From NCBI GenBank assembly GCA_039809865.1, contig JBDHVW010000004.1, positions 111,246 to 175,245 on the forward strand: DNA of 64,000 bases, in the 5' to 3' direction. How positions within the stretch are numbered: the first letter of the stretch is position 1; each line of letters begins with the position of its first letter. This DNA is from QWHO01 sp039809865. GTDB lineage: Bacteria > Vulcanimicrobiota > Xenobia > Xenobiales > QWHO01. Of the stretch, positions 15,886 through 24,513 are shown one piece after another. Both the position numbers and the translations under genes were made by a program. The notes below the pieces were generated by a model that had not been told where the DNA came from, searched no databases, and saw nothing but the letters and a program-made list of their open reading frames with translations.

Positions 15886-18078
15886 TTACCGAAGTTGGAA
15901 GGTCTTTGCCGTTTCGCTCAGAACCCGCTCCAACTCGTCGTCGAGCTCCCATCCGGCGGCCGTTCCATGCAGGGCCCCCACGGCCGCGCCTACCAGGGCG
16001 CCCAGCGAACCCGCCTCCAGGCTGGTGCGGGTGGCCGCACGCAGCGCCTCGTCCGGATGCGCGCCGTGCCGCTCGAGAATCCAGAGCAGATCGGGAACCA
16101 TCTCGAACACGAACGGGCCCGAGCCCCATTCGCGCAGGGCTTGCTCCGCGTCCAGCCCGCGCTGACGGGCGTCGGCCAGTCGCTCGTGCACGAAGTCGCG
16201 CAGACTGCCCTGCCAGCCGTCATAGCGCGGTGCCGTGACGGTGTAAGTCTGTTCGGTCTCCAGCCCCTCGATCGCCTCGAGGAAACGATCGCCGTACCAG
16301 GTCGGAGCAGGCGGGCGATCCATCGCCAAGAGCTCCCAGAGCACCGCGGCGAAGCCCAGACAGCTCGCCAGCGAAGCGCTGTCGTTGTGGGTCAGCATCG
16401 CGCCGATGGCCACGTTGGACCACAACCCTTCGCCGACCACCAGCAGGGGCGCGACCCGGCGCAGAGCGCCGCAGCCGGCCGACCTGGCGCCGGCCTGGTG
16501 CCAATCGTCCCCTTCTTGCATGGCCTTCCGGAAGGCGCTCAGCGAGGGGCTCACGCGCGCCACGGGAGCGCGCCGGAGCTCGTTGGCCAGGCGCGCGGCG
16601 TTGAAGCCGCCCCAATCGGCCAGGTGCCGGAGCGTGGCGATCGTCAGTCCGGTCGCCTCTCCTACCCCTGGTCGCGAGGGGCCGTCCACGTCGGCCCAGG
16701 CCTGCGCGTTGCCCCGCGCTTCGCCGTGAGCCAGCCCGCGCAGCATCCCCTGAAAGCGGGCCCAGGGGCGCGCTCCGGGCGCGGGCCGGCTGGCCAGCAG
16801 CGGCCCGGGGCGCAGGGCGATCCGCCCCCCGTTCATGAGCGCGGTCAGGGCGTCGGCGCTGCTGCGCGGACGTAGCCCGTAATGGCCGTGCCCCTTGGAG
16901 TGGCCGTGGCCGTGCATGGCCGCCTTCTTGTGCCCGGAGCTGTAGTCGCGACGCTCCAGCGTCTCGATCAGGTCCTGCAGCAACTCGTGCTCCTCGGCGG
17001 GGAGATGAGGCGTGCGCAGGGCCTCGCGCAACAGGCGCATCGCGGCGCCTTCCTGGCGCTGCTGCACCAGCTCCATGGCCTCGGCCCGCAACCTGGCCAC
17101 GACGGCCGTCGCCACGCGAGCCCGCACCTCCGTTTGCGGACGGATCTCCTCGCGCTGGGCCGCGCTGACAAGCATGAGCTCGAGAGAGGATTCCAGGCTC
17201 TCGGTGCGCTCCGTGTCGAGCGAATGGTAGCTGAGCCGCGCGGTCAAAACCGGCCGCGTGACGCTCTGGGCCGGCACCCGCAGGCGCACCAGGACCTCCA
17301 GCGGATTGCCGACGACCAGATCACCCAGCATGAAGCGGCCCTGCTCGTCGGTCTCCATACCGAACATGGGCTCGACGCTCACGCCGGGCAGCGTTTCCAG
17401 CGCCAGACGCACGCGCGTGCCCCGCGTGGCCGCCAGTCCGCCCAGCTCCATCTGGAAGAAATCTGCCAGTTGATCGGGGCGCTCCACGTAGAAGTGGTTG
17501 CCTTCGCCGCTGGCGGCCATCGAGCGCAGCAGCGTCTCGTTATAGCTGGCTCCGAAACCGAGCGTGGTGGTCTGCACCCCCTGAGCCGCGAAGGCGCGGA
17601 CCTGAGTGCAGATGGCGTCAGCATTGACCTCGCCCTTGTTGGCCTCGCCGTCGGTCAGCAGCACCACCCGGTTGATGCGACGGGCTTCCCGGGCTGTCGC
17701 GGCTTCCTCGACGCCCCGCCGCCAACCGTCGCAAAGAGCGGTGGAGCCGCCGGGCTGCACCTGCTCGAGCAGGCGGGCAATACGCTGCTTGTCGACTGCG
17801 GGACCACAGGGGACGAGGGTCTGGACGTTGTCATCGAAGACGACCACGCTCACGCGGTCCTCCTCGCGCAGTTGGCGCACGGCCAGACCGGCCGCTGCGC
17901 GGGTCATGGCGAGCTTCTGCCCGGCCATCGAGCCGGAACGGTCGAGCACCAACGAGAGATTGATCTCGGGACGCTCTTTCTCTTGGGCGGGTTTGTCGGG
18001 GGTAATGCGGATCAGGAGATCCAGGGTCGTTTCGCTGTCGTGGCAGAGGGCGGGGCGATCGGGAACGAGCGCGAGCAT
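15886..18078 (-). CDS. VWA-domain protein fused to a degenerate ADP-ribosylglycohydrolase domain
   Basis: 730 residues from ATG 18078. Residues about 40-215 form a VWA domain with an intact MIDAS: DRSGS (46-50), the Thr in GGSTAL and the Asp in LLTDGEANKG. A beta region and helices follow, then a His-rich linker (HGHGHSKGHGHYG). From about residue 440 the sequence follows the ADP-ribosylglycohydrolase (DraG) family: RFQGMLRGLAHGEARG, then CGALRRVAPLL, GAMLTHNDSASLASC and LGALVGAAVGALHG. The metal-binding TDDT and DTDT motifs are replaced (EATG and EAGS), so it is likely a binding rather than a cleaving domain. There is no signal peptide. Followed by a strong terminator. Confidence 0.8.
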   Translation of the reverse strand: MLALVPDRPALCHDSETTLDLLIRITPDKPAQEKERPEINLSLVLDRSGSMAGQKLAMTRAAAGLAVRQLREEDRVSVVVFDDNVQTLVPCGPAVDKQRIARLLEQVQPGGSTALCDGWRRGVEEAATAREARRINRVVLLTDGEANKGEVNADAICTQVRAFAAQGVQTTTLGFGASYNETLLRSMAASGEGNHFYVERPDQLADFFQMELGGLAATRGTRVRLALETLPGVSVEPMFGMETDEQGRFMLGDLVVGNPLEVLVRLRVPAQSVTRPVLTARLSYHSLDTERTESLESSLELMLVSAAQREEIRPQTEVRARVATAVVARLRAEAMELVQQRQEGAAMRLLREALRTPHLPAEEHELLQDLIETLERRDYSSGHKKAAMHGHGHSKGHGHYGLRPRSSADALTALMNGGRIALRPGPLLASRPAPGARPWARFQGMLRGLAHGEARGNAQAWADVDGPSRPGVGEATGLTIATLRHLADWGGFNAARLANELRRAPVARVSPSLSAFRKAMQEGDDWHQAGARSAGCGALRRVAPLLVVGEGLWSNVAIGAMLTHNDSASLASCLGFAAVLWELLAMDRPPAPTWYGDRFLEAIEGLETEQTYTVTAPRYDGWQGSLRDFVHERLADARQRGLDAEQALREWGSGPFVFEMVPDLLWILERHGAHPDEALRAATRTSLEAGSLGALVGAAVGALHGTAAGWELDDELERVLSETAKTFQLR

Positions 18079-18118
18079 CAGGGGCAGGGCCTCCTCTCAG
18101 CGTGTCGGGAACACACGA

Positions 18119-18147
18119 AGTATACCCTGTCAGCCCGGTTGTGTCAA
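18119..18147 (-). promoter_or_regulatory. Sigma-70-type promoter of the VWA gene
   Basis: Minus strand: TTGACA (18147-18142), 17 nt, TATACT (18124-18119). This near-consensus vegetative promoter contrasts with the GTTNACA class. Confidence 0.75.
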
Positions 18148-18159
18148 CCTTACATTAAC

Positions 18160-18999
18160 TCAGTGGCCCAGCTTGAGGATCATGTCGCTGTCGACCTTCC
18201 AGCCCCCAAACTCGTTCACGAGGACGACGTGCATCTTGCCCGGCACTTTATCGCCCGGCTCGCGAGCGGTGAGGTCCACGACGGCGTGGTCGCCCTCGAT
18301 GCTTTCGCGCACCACCGTCCAGGTGCTCCTCTTCCAGATCCGCATGAACTCGAGATACATCCCCAGGATGAAGGGGTTGCGCAGCGAGGTCGCCACCTCC
18401 GATTCGGAGGCCCCCATCGTGAACGTAAAACTGCCCCCGGTGCCGTCGGCCAGCTCCCGATCGCACTCGGCGCGAGCCCTGGCCGAGAGATAGGGACGCC
18501 GGCCGAGGTAGTGACGGGCGGCGACCGCGGCAGCCTGATCCACCGTCGCGCTGGTCCAGGCGTCTATATCCTCGGGCGTGGCGGGGATATCGACCGTGGT
18601 CAGCTCGATGACCTTCAGCACCACCTGGGCTGGCTTGAGGCCCCGCGTCGGGTCCGGCTCGGCCTTCTTCGGCTGAGGATAGTAGTCGACCGAGCTCAGC
18701 TCGGAGGAGACGACCAGCCTCGCCCCGGCGGCTTTGGCGAAGTCGCCCAGATGCACGAGATCGCCCTTCTGCCGAACCGCGGTCGAGTCCACCGAGAGGC
18801 CCGCCGGCCCCGTGACCACCCAGCCCCCGTCGCGCGAGGTCTGGCCCGCGTCCAGCAGCTTGACCAGCACGGCCAACTCCACGTAGACCTCCGCACCTTT
18901 GCCATCCACTTTTCCCGGGAAAGGCTTGTTGCGCACGCTGACCGTGTCGCCCAGCGCCAGGCTGACGAGACAGACGAAGAGAACGAGAATGCGAATCAA
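18160..18999 (-). CDS. Secreted protein of unknown function
   Basis: 279 residues from TTG 18999, 3 nt after the stop of the CBS gene, so probably co-translated. MIRILVLFVCLVSLALGDTV is a Sec signal. Residues about 25-110 look like a copper-amine-oxidase-N-like or stalk fold (VYVELAVLVKLLDAGQTSRD). The C-terminal 140 residues are alpha/beta with a final VNEFGGWKVDSDMILKLGH, like small NTF2-type domains. Neither call is firm. Confidence 0.65.
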   Translation of the reverse strand: MIRILVLFVCLVSLALGDTVSVRNKPFPGKVDGKGAEVYVELAVLVKLLDAGQTSRDGGWVVTGPAGLSVDSTAVRQKGDLVHLGDFAKAAGARLVVSSELSSVDYYPQPKKAEPDPTRGLKPAQVVLKVIELTTVDIPATPEDIDAWTSATVDQAAAVAARHYLGRRPYLSARARAECDRELADGTGGSFTFTMGASESEVATSLRNPFILGMYLEFMRIWKRSTWTVVRESIEGDHAVVDLTAREPGDKVPGKMHVVLVNEFGGWKVDSDMILKLGH

Positions 19000-19002
19000 G
19001 GC

Positions 19003-19803
19003 CTACTCCAGTGTGTAGAGGTGCTGGGGATGCCCCGCCAGATGGCGCAGCACGTCGAAAACCGTCAGGATCCCAACGGGCCGAAAATTGCCGTCGATGA
19101 CCGGCAGACAGCTCACTTTCTGGGCCCAGAGCCCCTCGCAGGCGAGATAGAGCGGGGTGGAGGGAGAGGCGACCAGCACCGGGCTGGTCATCACGTCGGC
19201 CACGGACTGGTGAGCCCCCGCCGCCAGGATGTCACGGTCGGACAGCACTCCCACCAGGCGGTGCTCCTCGTCCACCACGGGCAGGTGGTGATAGTGCCCG
19301 TGCTCCATCGCCTGGCGCGCCTCGGCCACCGTGGCCGTGCGGATGAGGCAGTCGGCCGGCCGGCTCATGACTCGCGAGACCAGCACGGGCTGCTCGGGAC
19401 GATGCCGATCGGGGCTGGAGTCGGGGTCGACCGGCTCGACCTGACCCAGGTCGGGGGGAGCCACCCCGGTGCGCGGAATGTGCACCAGCGGCCGAAATTC
19501 GGACTTGGCGGCCACCTCGGAGTTGCCGCTGGGAGGCGCCTTGGGAGCGGGAGGGACCGCCCCCCCGAGTTGCCACAACTCCATCAAGCCCGCCGGCACG
19601 GCCATCGGACGGGGTGGCTCGGGCGCCGGGCGGGAGAAAGCTGGAGGGGTCCTCGAGGTCGCCGGCGGCTCGGGCGGCGGATCCTTGGGTGCCGAGAGAA
19701 TATCGAAATCGTTGGGAAAGGCCGGCTCCCAGGCCCGTCCGGCCTGATCGGGGGTGGGCCGCGAGCGGTAAAGAACCCCATCCAGCAGCAAAAAGACGCT
19801 CAT
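19003..19803 (-). CDS. CBS-pair protein with Pro-rich N-terminus
   Basis: 266 residues from ATG 19803. Residues 1-140 are Pro-rich and probably disordered. Residues about 145-255 form two CBS motifs, VMSRPADCLIRTATVAEARQ with LVGVLSDRDI, and VMTSPVLVASPSTPLYLACE with PVGILTVFDVLRHL. CBS pairs bind adenosyl nucleotides; there is no fused effector domain. It is divergent from a second CBS gene with 56 nt between starts and precedes a secreted protein gene by 3 nt. Confidence 0.85.
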   Translation of the reverse strand: MSVFLLLDGVLYRSRPTPDQAGRAWEPAFPNDFDILSAPKDPPPEPPATSRTPPAFSRPAPEPPRPMAVPAGLMELWQLGGAVPPAPKAPPSGNSEVAAKSEFRPLVHIPRTGVAPPDLGQVEPVDPDSSPDRHRPEQPVLVSRVMSRPADCLIRTATVAEARQAMEHGHYHHLPVVDEEHRLVGVLSDRDILAAGAHQSVADVMTSPVLVASPSTPLYLACEGLWAQKVSCLPVIDGNFRPVGILTVFDVLRHLAGHPQHLYTLE

Positions 19804-19859
19804 GCTCGCGCCTGTATTCTTGACGAGGGACCGGGGGCCCCTGCCGGGAAGATCGCTCC

Positions 19860-20363
19860 ATGGCGCTGAGCTGGGTGACGCCCGACTTCCTTCTCCAGGC
19901 CTTCGAGCCGGCCCCCGCCGAGGCGGCCTGGCCGCCCGCGCTGGCGCGCCACCGCCTGCCCCCCGTGTGCCGGCCGGCCCAGGAGGTGCAAGACCTGATG
20001 ACGCGCGATCTCGCGACCATCGGGTCAGAGGTGACCGTGACCCGGGCTCTGCACCTGATGGCCGAGCGCGGCTTTCGTCATCTGCCGGTGCTCAAAGGCT
20101 CGCGCCTGGTCGGAATCCTCTCCGACCGCGACGTGCTGCGTTTCGTGCACCGGCCCGAGACCCCGGTGGCGACGGCCATGACCCGTAAGCTCTGGACCGC
20201 GGCCTGCCACACGCCCATCCTGACGGCGGCCCGCCTGATGGCCGAGCACCACGTCGGCTGCCTTCCCGTCGTGGACGAGCGCGGCGACCTGGTCGGCATC
20301 CTGTCCGCCAGCGACGTTTTGCGCTGCCTGTCGTATCACGCCCCCGTGCAGGCCTGGCTGTAA
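19860..20363 (+). CDS. CBS-pair protein
   Basis: 167 residues from ATG 19860. Residues about 45-160 form two CBS motifs: LMTRDLATIGSEVTVTRALH with LVGILSDRDVLRF, and AMTRKLWTAACHTPILTAAR with LVGILSASDVLRC. The helix MAERGFRHLPV and its copy MAEHHVGCLPV are typical. It should bind AMP, ATP or a related ligand and may dimerise, possibly with the divergent CBS protein. The stop lies 1 nt from the convergent subtilase stop. Confidence 0.85.
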   Translation: MALSWVTPDFLLQAFEPAPAEAAWPPALARHRLPPVCRPAQEVQDLMTRDLATIGSEVTVTRALHLMAERGFRHLPVLKGSRLVGILSDRDVLRFVHRPETPVATAMTRKLWTAACHTPILTAARLMAEHHVGCLPVVDERGDLVGILSASDVLRCLSYHAPVQAWL

Positions 20364-20364
20364 C

Positions 20365-22581
20365 CTAGAAACAGCCGCCCTTGGGTTTGGTGTTCTCGTC
20401 GCGGGTGCCGGTGATCACGACGTTGTCGATCCACACGCCGTCGCGGCAGCGCGAGTCGTCGGAGTGGAAGCGGAAGCGCAGCTTCACTTCCTGGCCCTGG
20501 TAATCGGACAGGTCGATTTTGAAGTTCTTCCAGTCCTCGATGCCCTCGAGCTTGCCGACCGAGCGCCACTTGGTGCCGCCCCAGAACTTCTTGCCGTAGA
20601 TCTCGACGTCGCAGCCGTCATAGCCCTTCTCGATGTCCGTCTTGGCCTCGAAATTGAGCACGGGCTCGGTCCAATCTTTCAGAGAGATCGGGCCCGACGT
20701 GATGGAGTCGTTCCGCTTGGGCGCGTAGTCGCCGTCGGGCGAATCGGTCCACACTGCACCGCGGCCCGGCACATCGACCTTCCCCCAGGTGCTCTCGGGG
20801 GTGAAGGGCGAGTTGCCATCCACCGTGTCCTCGAAGGCCACCGGGGTGGCCGGGACGCGCACCTCGACGATGCCGGCGTCGGAGCGGTTGCCGACGTTGT
20901 CCACCACCTTCAGGGCGAAGTAGAGTTTGCGCTCCCGCCCCGAGGGGATCATCTCCACGCTGGCCGTCTCGGCGCTGCCGCTGGCCTTCGGATTGGCGAT
21001 CTTGACCGCCGTGGCGTCCTCGAAGCTGATCTCGCCCGGCTTGGGCTGCTGCGAGTTGGCCGCGATCGGCGAGCGCGAGTAACGCAGCTCGTATTTGACC
21101 GCGTTGCCGGTGGTGCCGTCGTCGCCGGTGGCCGTCCAGTCGAGCGTGACCAGATTGCCGGTGGCTTTTCCCTTCAAGTCGGACGGGGCGGAGGGCGCGA
21201 CGGAGTCGTCCTCGAGAGCTTTCATCGCATTGAGGCGGCCACCGGTGATGAGGCGCTGAGCCCAGCGCTCGGGCATCGGGTCCACGCCGCTCAGGATGCG
21301 CGACTTGATGGCGTCGTTGTCCGCGTTCGGATAGGCGCTGGCGATGAGGCCGGCCACCCCGGTGACGTGCGGGGTGGCCATCGAGGTGCCGCTCATCAGG
21401 CCGTAGGTGCCCTCTTTCATGGTGGAGTGGATGTTCACGCCGGGCGCCGCCAGGTGCACCGACCTTGCGCCGCGGTTGGAGAAGCTGGCCAGCTCGTCCT
21501 TGTTGTTGTGGGCCGCCACCACGATCTGGTTGTCCAGGCCGAAGCTGGCGGGCCAGGACGGACGGCTGTCGTTGTCCATCCCCTCGTTGCCGGCCGCGCA
21601 GATATGGAGGCAGGGCGAGGCCGCCATGGCGTCCTTGCAGGCCTGGCTGAACTGTCCGCCGCCCCACGAATTGTTGACCACGCGAGCGCCTTTGGCGCTG
21701 GCATACATGATGGCCTTGATGGCGTCGGCGGTGGTTCCGCCGCCCCCGCTGCCGAGGAACTTCACGGCCATGATCTGGGCGTTCCAGTTGATGCCCACGA
21801 TGCCGCCGTTGCCCGCCTCGGCGCCGATGACGCCGGCGCAATGGCTGCCGTGGTTGTTGTCGTCGATCGGATTGCCCGTATTGGCCACGGTGTTGGCGCC
21901 GTGGATGTCGTCCACGTAGCCGTTGCCGTCGTTGTCGATGCCGTCGCCGGGGATCTCGTCGGGGTTGGTCCACATGTTGTTGACCAGGTCGACGTGGTTG
22001 TAGTCGACGCCGGTGTCGATGATGGCGATGACGGGGCCGTTCTCCTTGAGGCCGGTGGAGACGTTCCAGGCGTCGGTCACCTTGATGTCCACACCGGCGG
22101 TGCCGCCGTCCTGACCGGTGTTGCGCAGGCCCCACTGGGCCTCGACCAGGTCATCGGGGATCTGCACGCCCGGCTGTCCAAAGGATTCGACCTTGAAGTT
22201 GGGCTCCGCGAACTGCACGCGCGGGTCGCGTCCCATCGCGGCCACGGCTTCGGCGGTGCTCATGCCGGGGTTGAGCTTGAGGTGGACCAGCTCGCCATCG
22301 AAGGCTTTCACCATGGTGGAGGGGATGTCGTATCTGTGCAGCAGCTTGGCGCCGTAGTCGCTGGTGAAGCCGTTGATCGCGTTGATGGACGCGCCCGCTT
22401 TCAGCTTGACGATCACCTCGCCGGGCACGAAGTCCTGGAGCTTGGGCGCCAGCGACACCGCCTCGTCGTGCGAGGCCGCCAGTGCCGACTGGAGGCTGAA
22501 TGTATCCTGCGGCTCGGCTGCCTTTGTCGGCGCCACGGCCCGTGGGGGAGCGCTGACGGCGCTCGTAACCTGCTGAATCAT
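20365..22581 (-). CDS. Subtilisin-family serine protease, paralogue 2
   Basis: 738 residues from ATG 22581. Of three possible starts (GTG 22587, ATG 22584, ATG 22581) the last has AGGG at 5 nt and gives MI-, as in the other two paralogues. Residues 1-45 are Ala/Pro/Ser-rich with no Sec signal. The propeptide is at about 50-135 (PGEVIVKLKAGAS). The S8 domain has Asp189 (IIDTGVDYNHVDL), His244 (HGSHCAG), Asn332 (AAGN) and Ser400 (GTSMATPHVTG). An Fn3-like region and a jelly-roll domain (WIDNVVITGT) end in a Cys-containing tail, KPKGGCF. Acidic DGIDNDGNGYVDD suggests calcium binding. Confidence 0.93.
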   Translation of the reverse strand: MIQQVTSAVSAPPRAVAPTKAAEPQDTFSLQSALAASHDEAVSLAPKLQDFVPGEVIVKLKAGASINAINGFTSDYGAKLLHRYDIPSTMVKAFDGELVHLKLNPGMSTAEAVAAMGRDPRVQFAEPNFKVESFGQPGVQIPDDLVEAQWGLRNTGQDGGTAGVDIKVTDAWNVSTGLKENGPVIAIIDTGVDYNHVDLVNNMWTNPDEIPGDGIDNDGNGYVDDIHGANTVANTGNPIDDNNHGSHCAGVIGAEAGNGGIVGINWNAQIMAVKFLGSGGGGTTADAIKAIMYASAKGARVVNNSWGGGQFSQACKDAMAASPCLHICAAGNEGMDNDSRPSWPASFGLDNQIVVAAHNNKDELASFSNRGARSVHLAAPGVNIHSTMKEGTYGLMSGTSMATPHVTGVAGLIASAYPNADNDAIKSRILSGVDPMPERWAQRLITGGRLNAMKALEDDSVAPSAPSDLKGKATGNLVTLDWTATGDDGTTGNAVKYELRYSRSPIAANSQQPKPGEISFEDATAVKIANPKASGSAETASVEMIPSGRERKLYFALKVVDNVGNRSDAGIVEVRVPATPVAFEDTVDGNSPFTPESTWGKVDVPGRGAVWTDSPDGDYAPKRNDSITSGPISLKDWTEPVLNFEAKTDIEKGYDGCDVEIYGKKFWGGTKWRSVGKLEGIEDWKNFKIDLSDYQGQEVKLRFRFHSDDSRCRDGVWIDNVVITGTRDENTKPKGGCF

Positions 22582-22616
22582 CATCACCCTGTGGTCCCTA
22601 TCTCTTTGTTGGGGCT

Positions 22617-22660
22617 AGTCTATTCATGGGGGGACCCCAGGCTGTGGCCGATTTGTTAAC
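22617..22660 (-). promoter_or_regulatory. GTTNACA-type promoter of subtilase paralogue 2
   Basis: Minus strand: GTTAACA (22660-22654), 31 nt, TAGACT (22622-22617). The box continues as GTTAACAAATCGGCCAC, close to the version in front of the TolB-like gene. Confidence 0.6.
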
Positions 22661-23978
22661 GGTCGGTCTCCACGTGGAAGGTGCCGGCTTCCTCGGGGCC
22701 GTCAAGGGTCATCAAATAGAGTTCGGGCCTCGGATCGAGCAACTTCACCTTTTTGTCGCTCGCGATCTCGATCGCCAGGCGGACATTGCCCCGCACATCG
22801 TAAAAGGTGAATTCGCCTTCTGCATTGGTGGTCTGCACGGCGCACCACTCTTCCAGGCGAAAGTCCGAATATCCCAGTGGGTATTGATAAAAAAGAGCGA
22901 CACGCGTATTCGCCCAGGCTTTGCCGTCCAGCTCGAGCCTGCCGTGAAGGGTCTTCTCTGGTGGAAGCGTCCAACTGCGGGTGATGATGGCCGGGCTGCC
23001 AGCTACCTGATCCGGCTGGAGGATGGGGAGGTCTTGCGCGTAGCCGTCGTCGCCCCGTTCGAGGTGCAGCAGCCTGCCCTGCCAGACGGCGGCCGGGTCC
23101 CAGTCAAGCCTGGCTCGATGCTCCAGGGCTTCGAGCCCCACCACCCGGGTCAGAGGTGACTCGCGGTACCACTGCAGCAGCTCGTCTCGCTGCGACGCGA
23201 GCACCCCGCAGTCGGAATGAGGGTGGAGGGTCGTGGGGTAATAGGCGTCTTGCCAGAGGACCTTACGGGAGGGCTCGGGGCCTCCCAGGCCGACCGGGAG
23301 AGACTCGAAGGCCGGCCCGGCCTGGAAGTGGGCGAAAGCAAGGACCCCGCCTGCACCAGCGAAGAAGGTGAAGAGCAAGCGTGTCCGCGCCAGGGTCTGG
23401 ATCAGCAAGGTGGCCTGAAACCCGGCGAAAGCGAATCCATACAGCAGGCTCAGGTCCGTCAAGACAAAATCGTGCTTGGCCAGAGGCAGAGCCCCCACGC
23501 AAGCGAGCTCGGCCACCAGCACCACGCTGACCGGCACGGCATCCCATTGTCGCCGGAGGAGCGCCAGGCTCATCTGGCAGGCCAGGAGGGCCAACAAAGT
23601 CAACACAGTGGCCTGCGTGATGAACATCGTCTCCGATTCACGAAGGTCCAACAGTTTCATGGCGCGATCGAACAGCCAGAAGCCAGGCAACAGCACGACC
23701 TGAGCGGCGGCCAGGAGGCCCATGACCCGATTCAGGAGGGGGCCGGTCCTGAGCTGCTCGGCGGACCACAGCCCGAACCAGATCAAGACGAGGAAAGCCA
23801 GCGCCAGGGAGACGGGCTGGGCCCACAGGGGAACGTCCATGAACGCCCAGGCCCGGCGAAACTGGGGCTCTGTGTAAGAGTCAAGGGTCCAGGTCCCCAG
23901 GCGCGGTGCGACCAGCAAGAAGCCGAACCACGCTCCCAAAAGCATCCCGCGCAGCAGCTCGAGAATCCATCTCCTCAC
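22656..23978 (-). CDS. Polytopic membrane protein with C-terminal extracytoplasmic domain
   Basis: 440 residues from GTG 23978, which overlaps the previous stop as GTGA, so it is translationally coupled. An open frame extends further upstream but lies inside the preceding gene. About six or seven hydrophobic helices occupy residues 10-255, for example LLGAWFGFLLVAPRLG and AQVVLLPGFWLF. The C-terminal 190 residues are soluble and beta-rich (TLHGRLELDGKAWANTRVAL) and resemble a carboxypeptidase-regulatory-like fold (inference). Function unknown. The stop lies inside the promoter region of subtilase 2. Confidence 0.65.
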   Translation of the reverse strand: MRRWILELLRGMLLGAWFGFLLVAPRLGTWTLDSYTEPQFRRAWAFMDVPLWAQPVSLALAFLVLIWFGLWSAEQLRTGPLLNRVMGLLAAAQVVLLPGFWLFDRAMKLLDLRESETMFITQATVLTLLALLACQMSLALLRRQWDAVPVSVVLVAELACVGALPLAKHDFVLTDLSLLYGFAFAGFQATLLIQTLARTRLLFTFFAGAGGVLAFAHFQAGPAFESLPVGLGGPEPSRKVLWQDAYYPTTLHPHSDCGVLASQRDELLQWYRESPLTRVVGLEALEHRARLDWDPAAVWQGRLLHLERGDDGYAQDLPILQPDQVAGSPAIITRSWTLPPEKTLHGRLELDGKAWANTRVALFYQYPLGYSDFRLEEWCAVQTTNAEGEFTFYDVRGNVRLAIEIASDKKVKLLDPRPELYLMTLDGPEEAGTFHVETDR

Positions 23979-24478
23979 GGCTGCGACTCCGGGATGTAAT
24001 GGAAAACTTTCCACTCGTTGGTGACGAGCCTGGGCACGGGCGCGAGAGCGGCCAGAGAGGCCCGGATTGCGAACCAGCCGCCGAACGCCAGCGAGGCAAC
24101 GAGCAAGACGGTGCCGACCAGCCGCCGCGGGAGGGTGAACGGGTTCTGGTCCGGTTCCTCCGGCGGAGCTTCGGGTGCCTTCCTCTCGGGGGCGGTCTTG
24201 CGATAGCAGCTCAGGCACCCATCCGGATCGGAGTGCTCGTGCGCACAGCCCTCAGGCAGCTCGGGGGGACGACCCAGCACCTCGGCCGCCTCGCGCTCGG
24301 TCCATCCTTCCGCCTCGGTGAGCAGCAGCCAGAGGCGCGCCTCGCCGTCGTAGTGAGGCGGGTAACGCCGGAACACCCGGGCCGCCTGCGCCAGCCCGCC
24401 AGCCTTCAGGGCGAAGCGAAACGCCTCCTCATTCTCACCGATCATGTGATAGCCCAGGGCGAAAATTTTCTGGCGCAT
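23975..24478 (-). CDS. Single-pass membrane protein with helical repeat N-terminus
   Basis: 167 residues from ATG 24478. Residues 1-65 are TPR-like or anti-sigma-like helices (NEEAFRFALKAGGLAQAARV). A short Cys/His motif follows (CAHEHSDPDGCLSCY), possibly a metal site. One membrane helix lies near residues 118-138 (VGTVLLVASLAFGGWFAI). It is coupled by GTGA overlap to the downstream membrane protein, suggesting the two work together. It starts 36 nt after the stop of the PEP-swivel gene. No family recognised. Confidence 0.65.
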   Translation of the reverse strand: MRQKIFALGYHMIGENEEAFRFALKAGGLAQAARVFRRYPPHYDGEARLWLLLTEAEGWTEREAAEVLGRPPELPEGCAHEHSDPDGCLSCYRKTAPERKAPEAPPEEPDQNPFTLPRRLVGTVLLVASLAFGGWFAIRASLAALAPVPRLVTNEWKVFHYIPESQP

Positions 24479-24513
24479 CCTCCCCTATTCGACGCGCATT
24501 TCCGGTTCCCGGT

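Noticed and set aside
16882..19869. A 995-codon open frame on the plus strand
   Set aside because: It lies antisense to the VWA, secreted-protein and CBS genes, has no protein-like motif pattern and reflects the high GC content.
20464..22659. A 731-codon open frame on the plus strand
   Set aside because: Antisense shadow of subtilase paralogue 2; similar shadows lie opposite paralogues 1 and 3.
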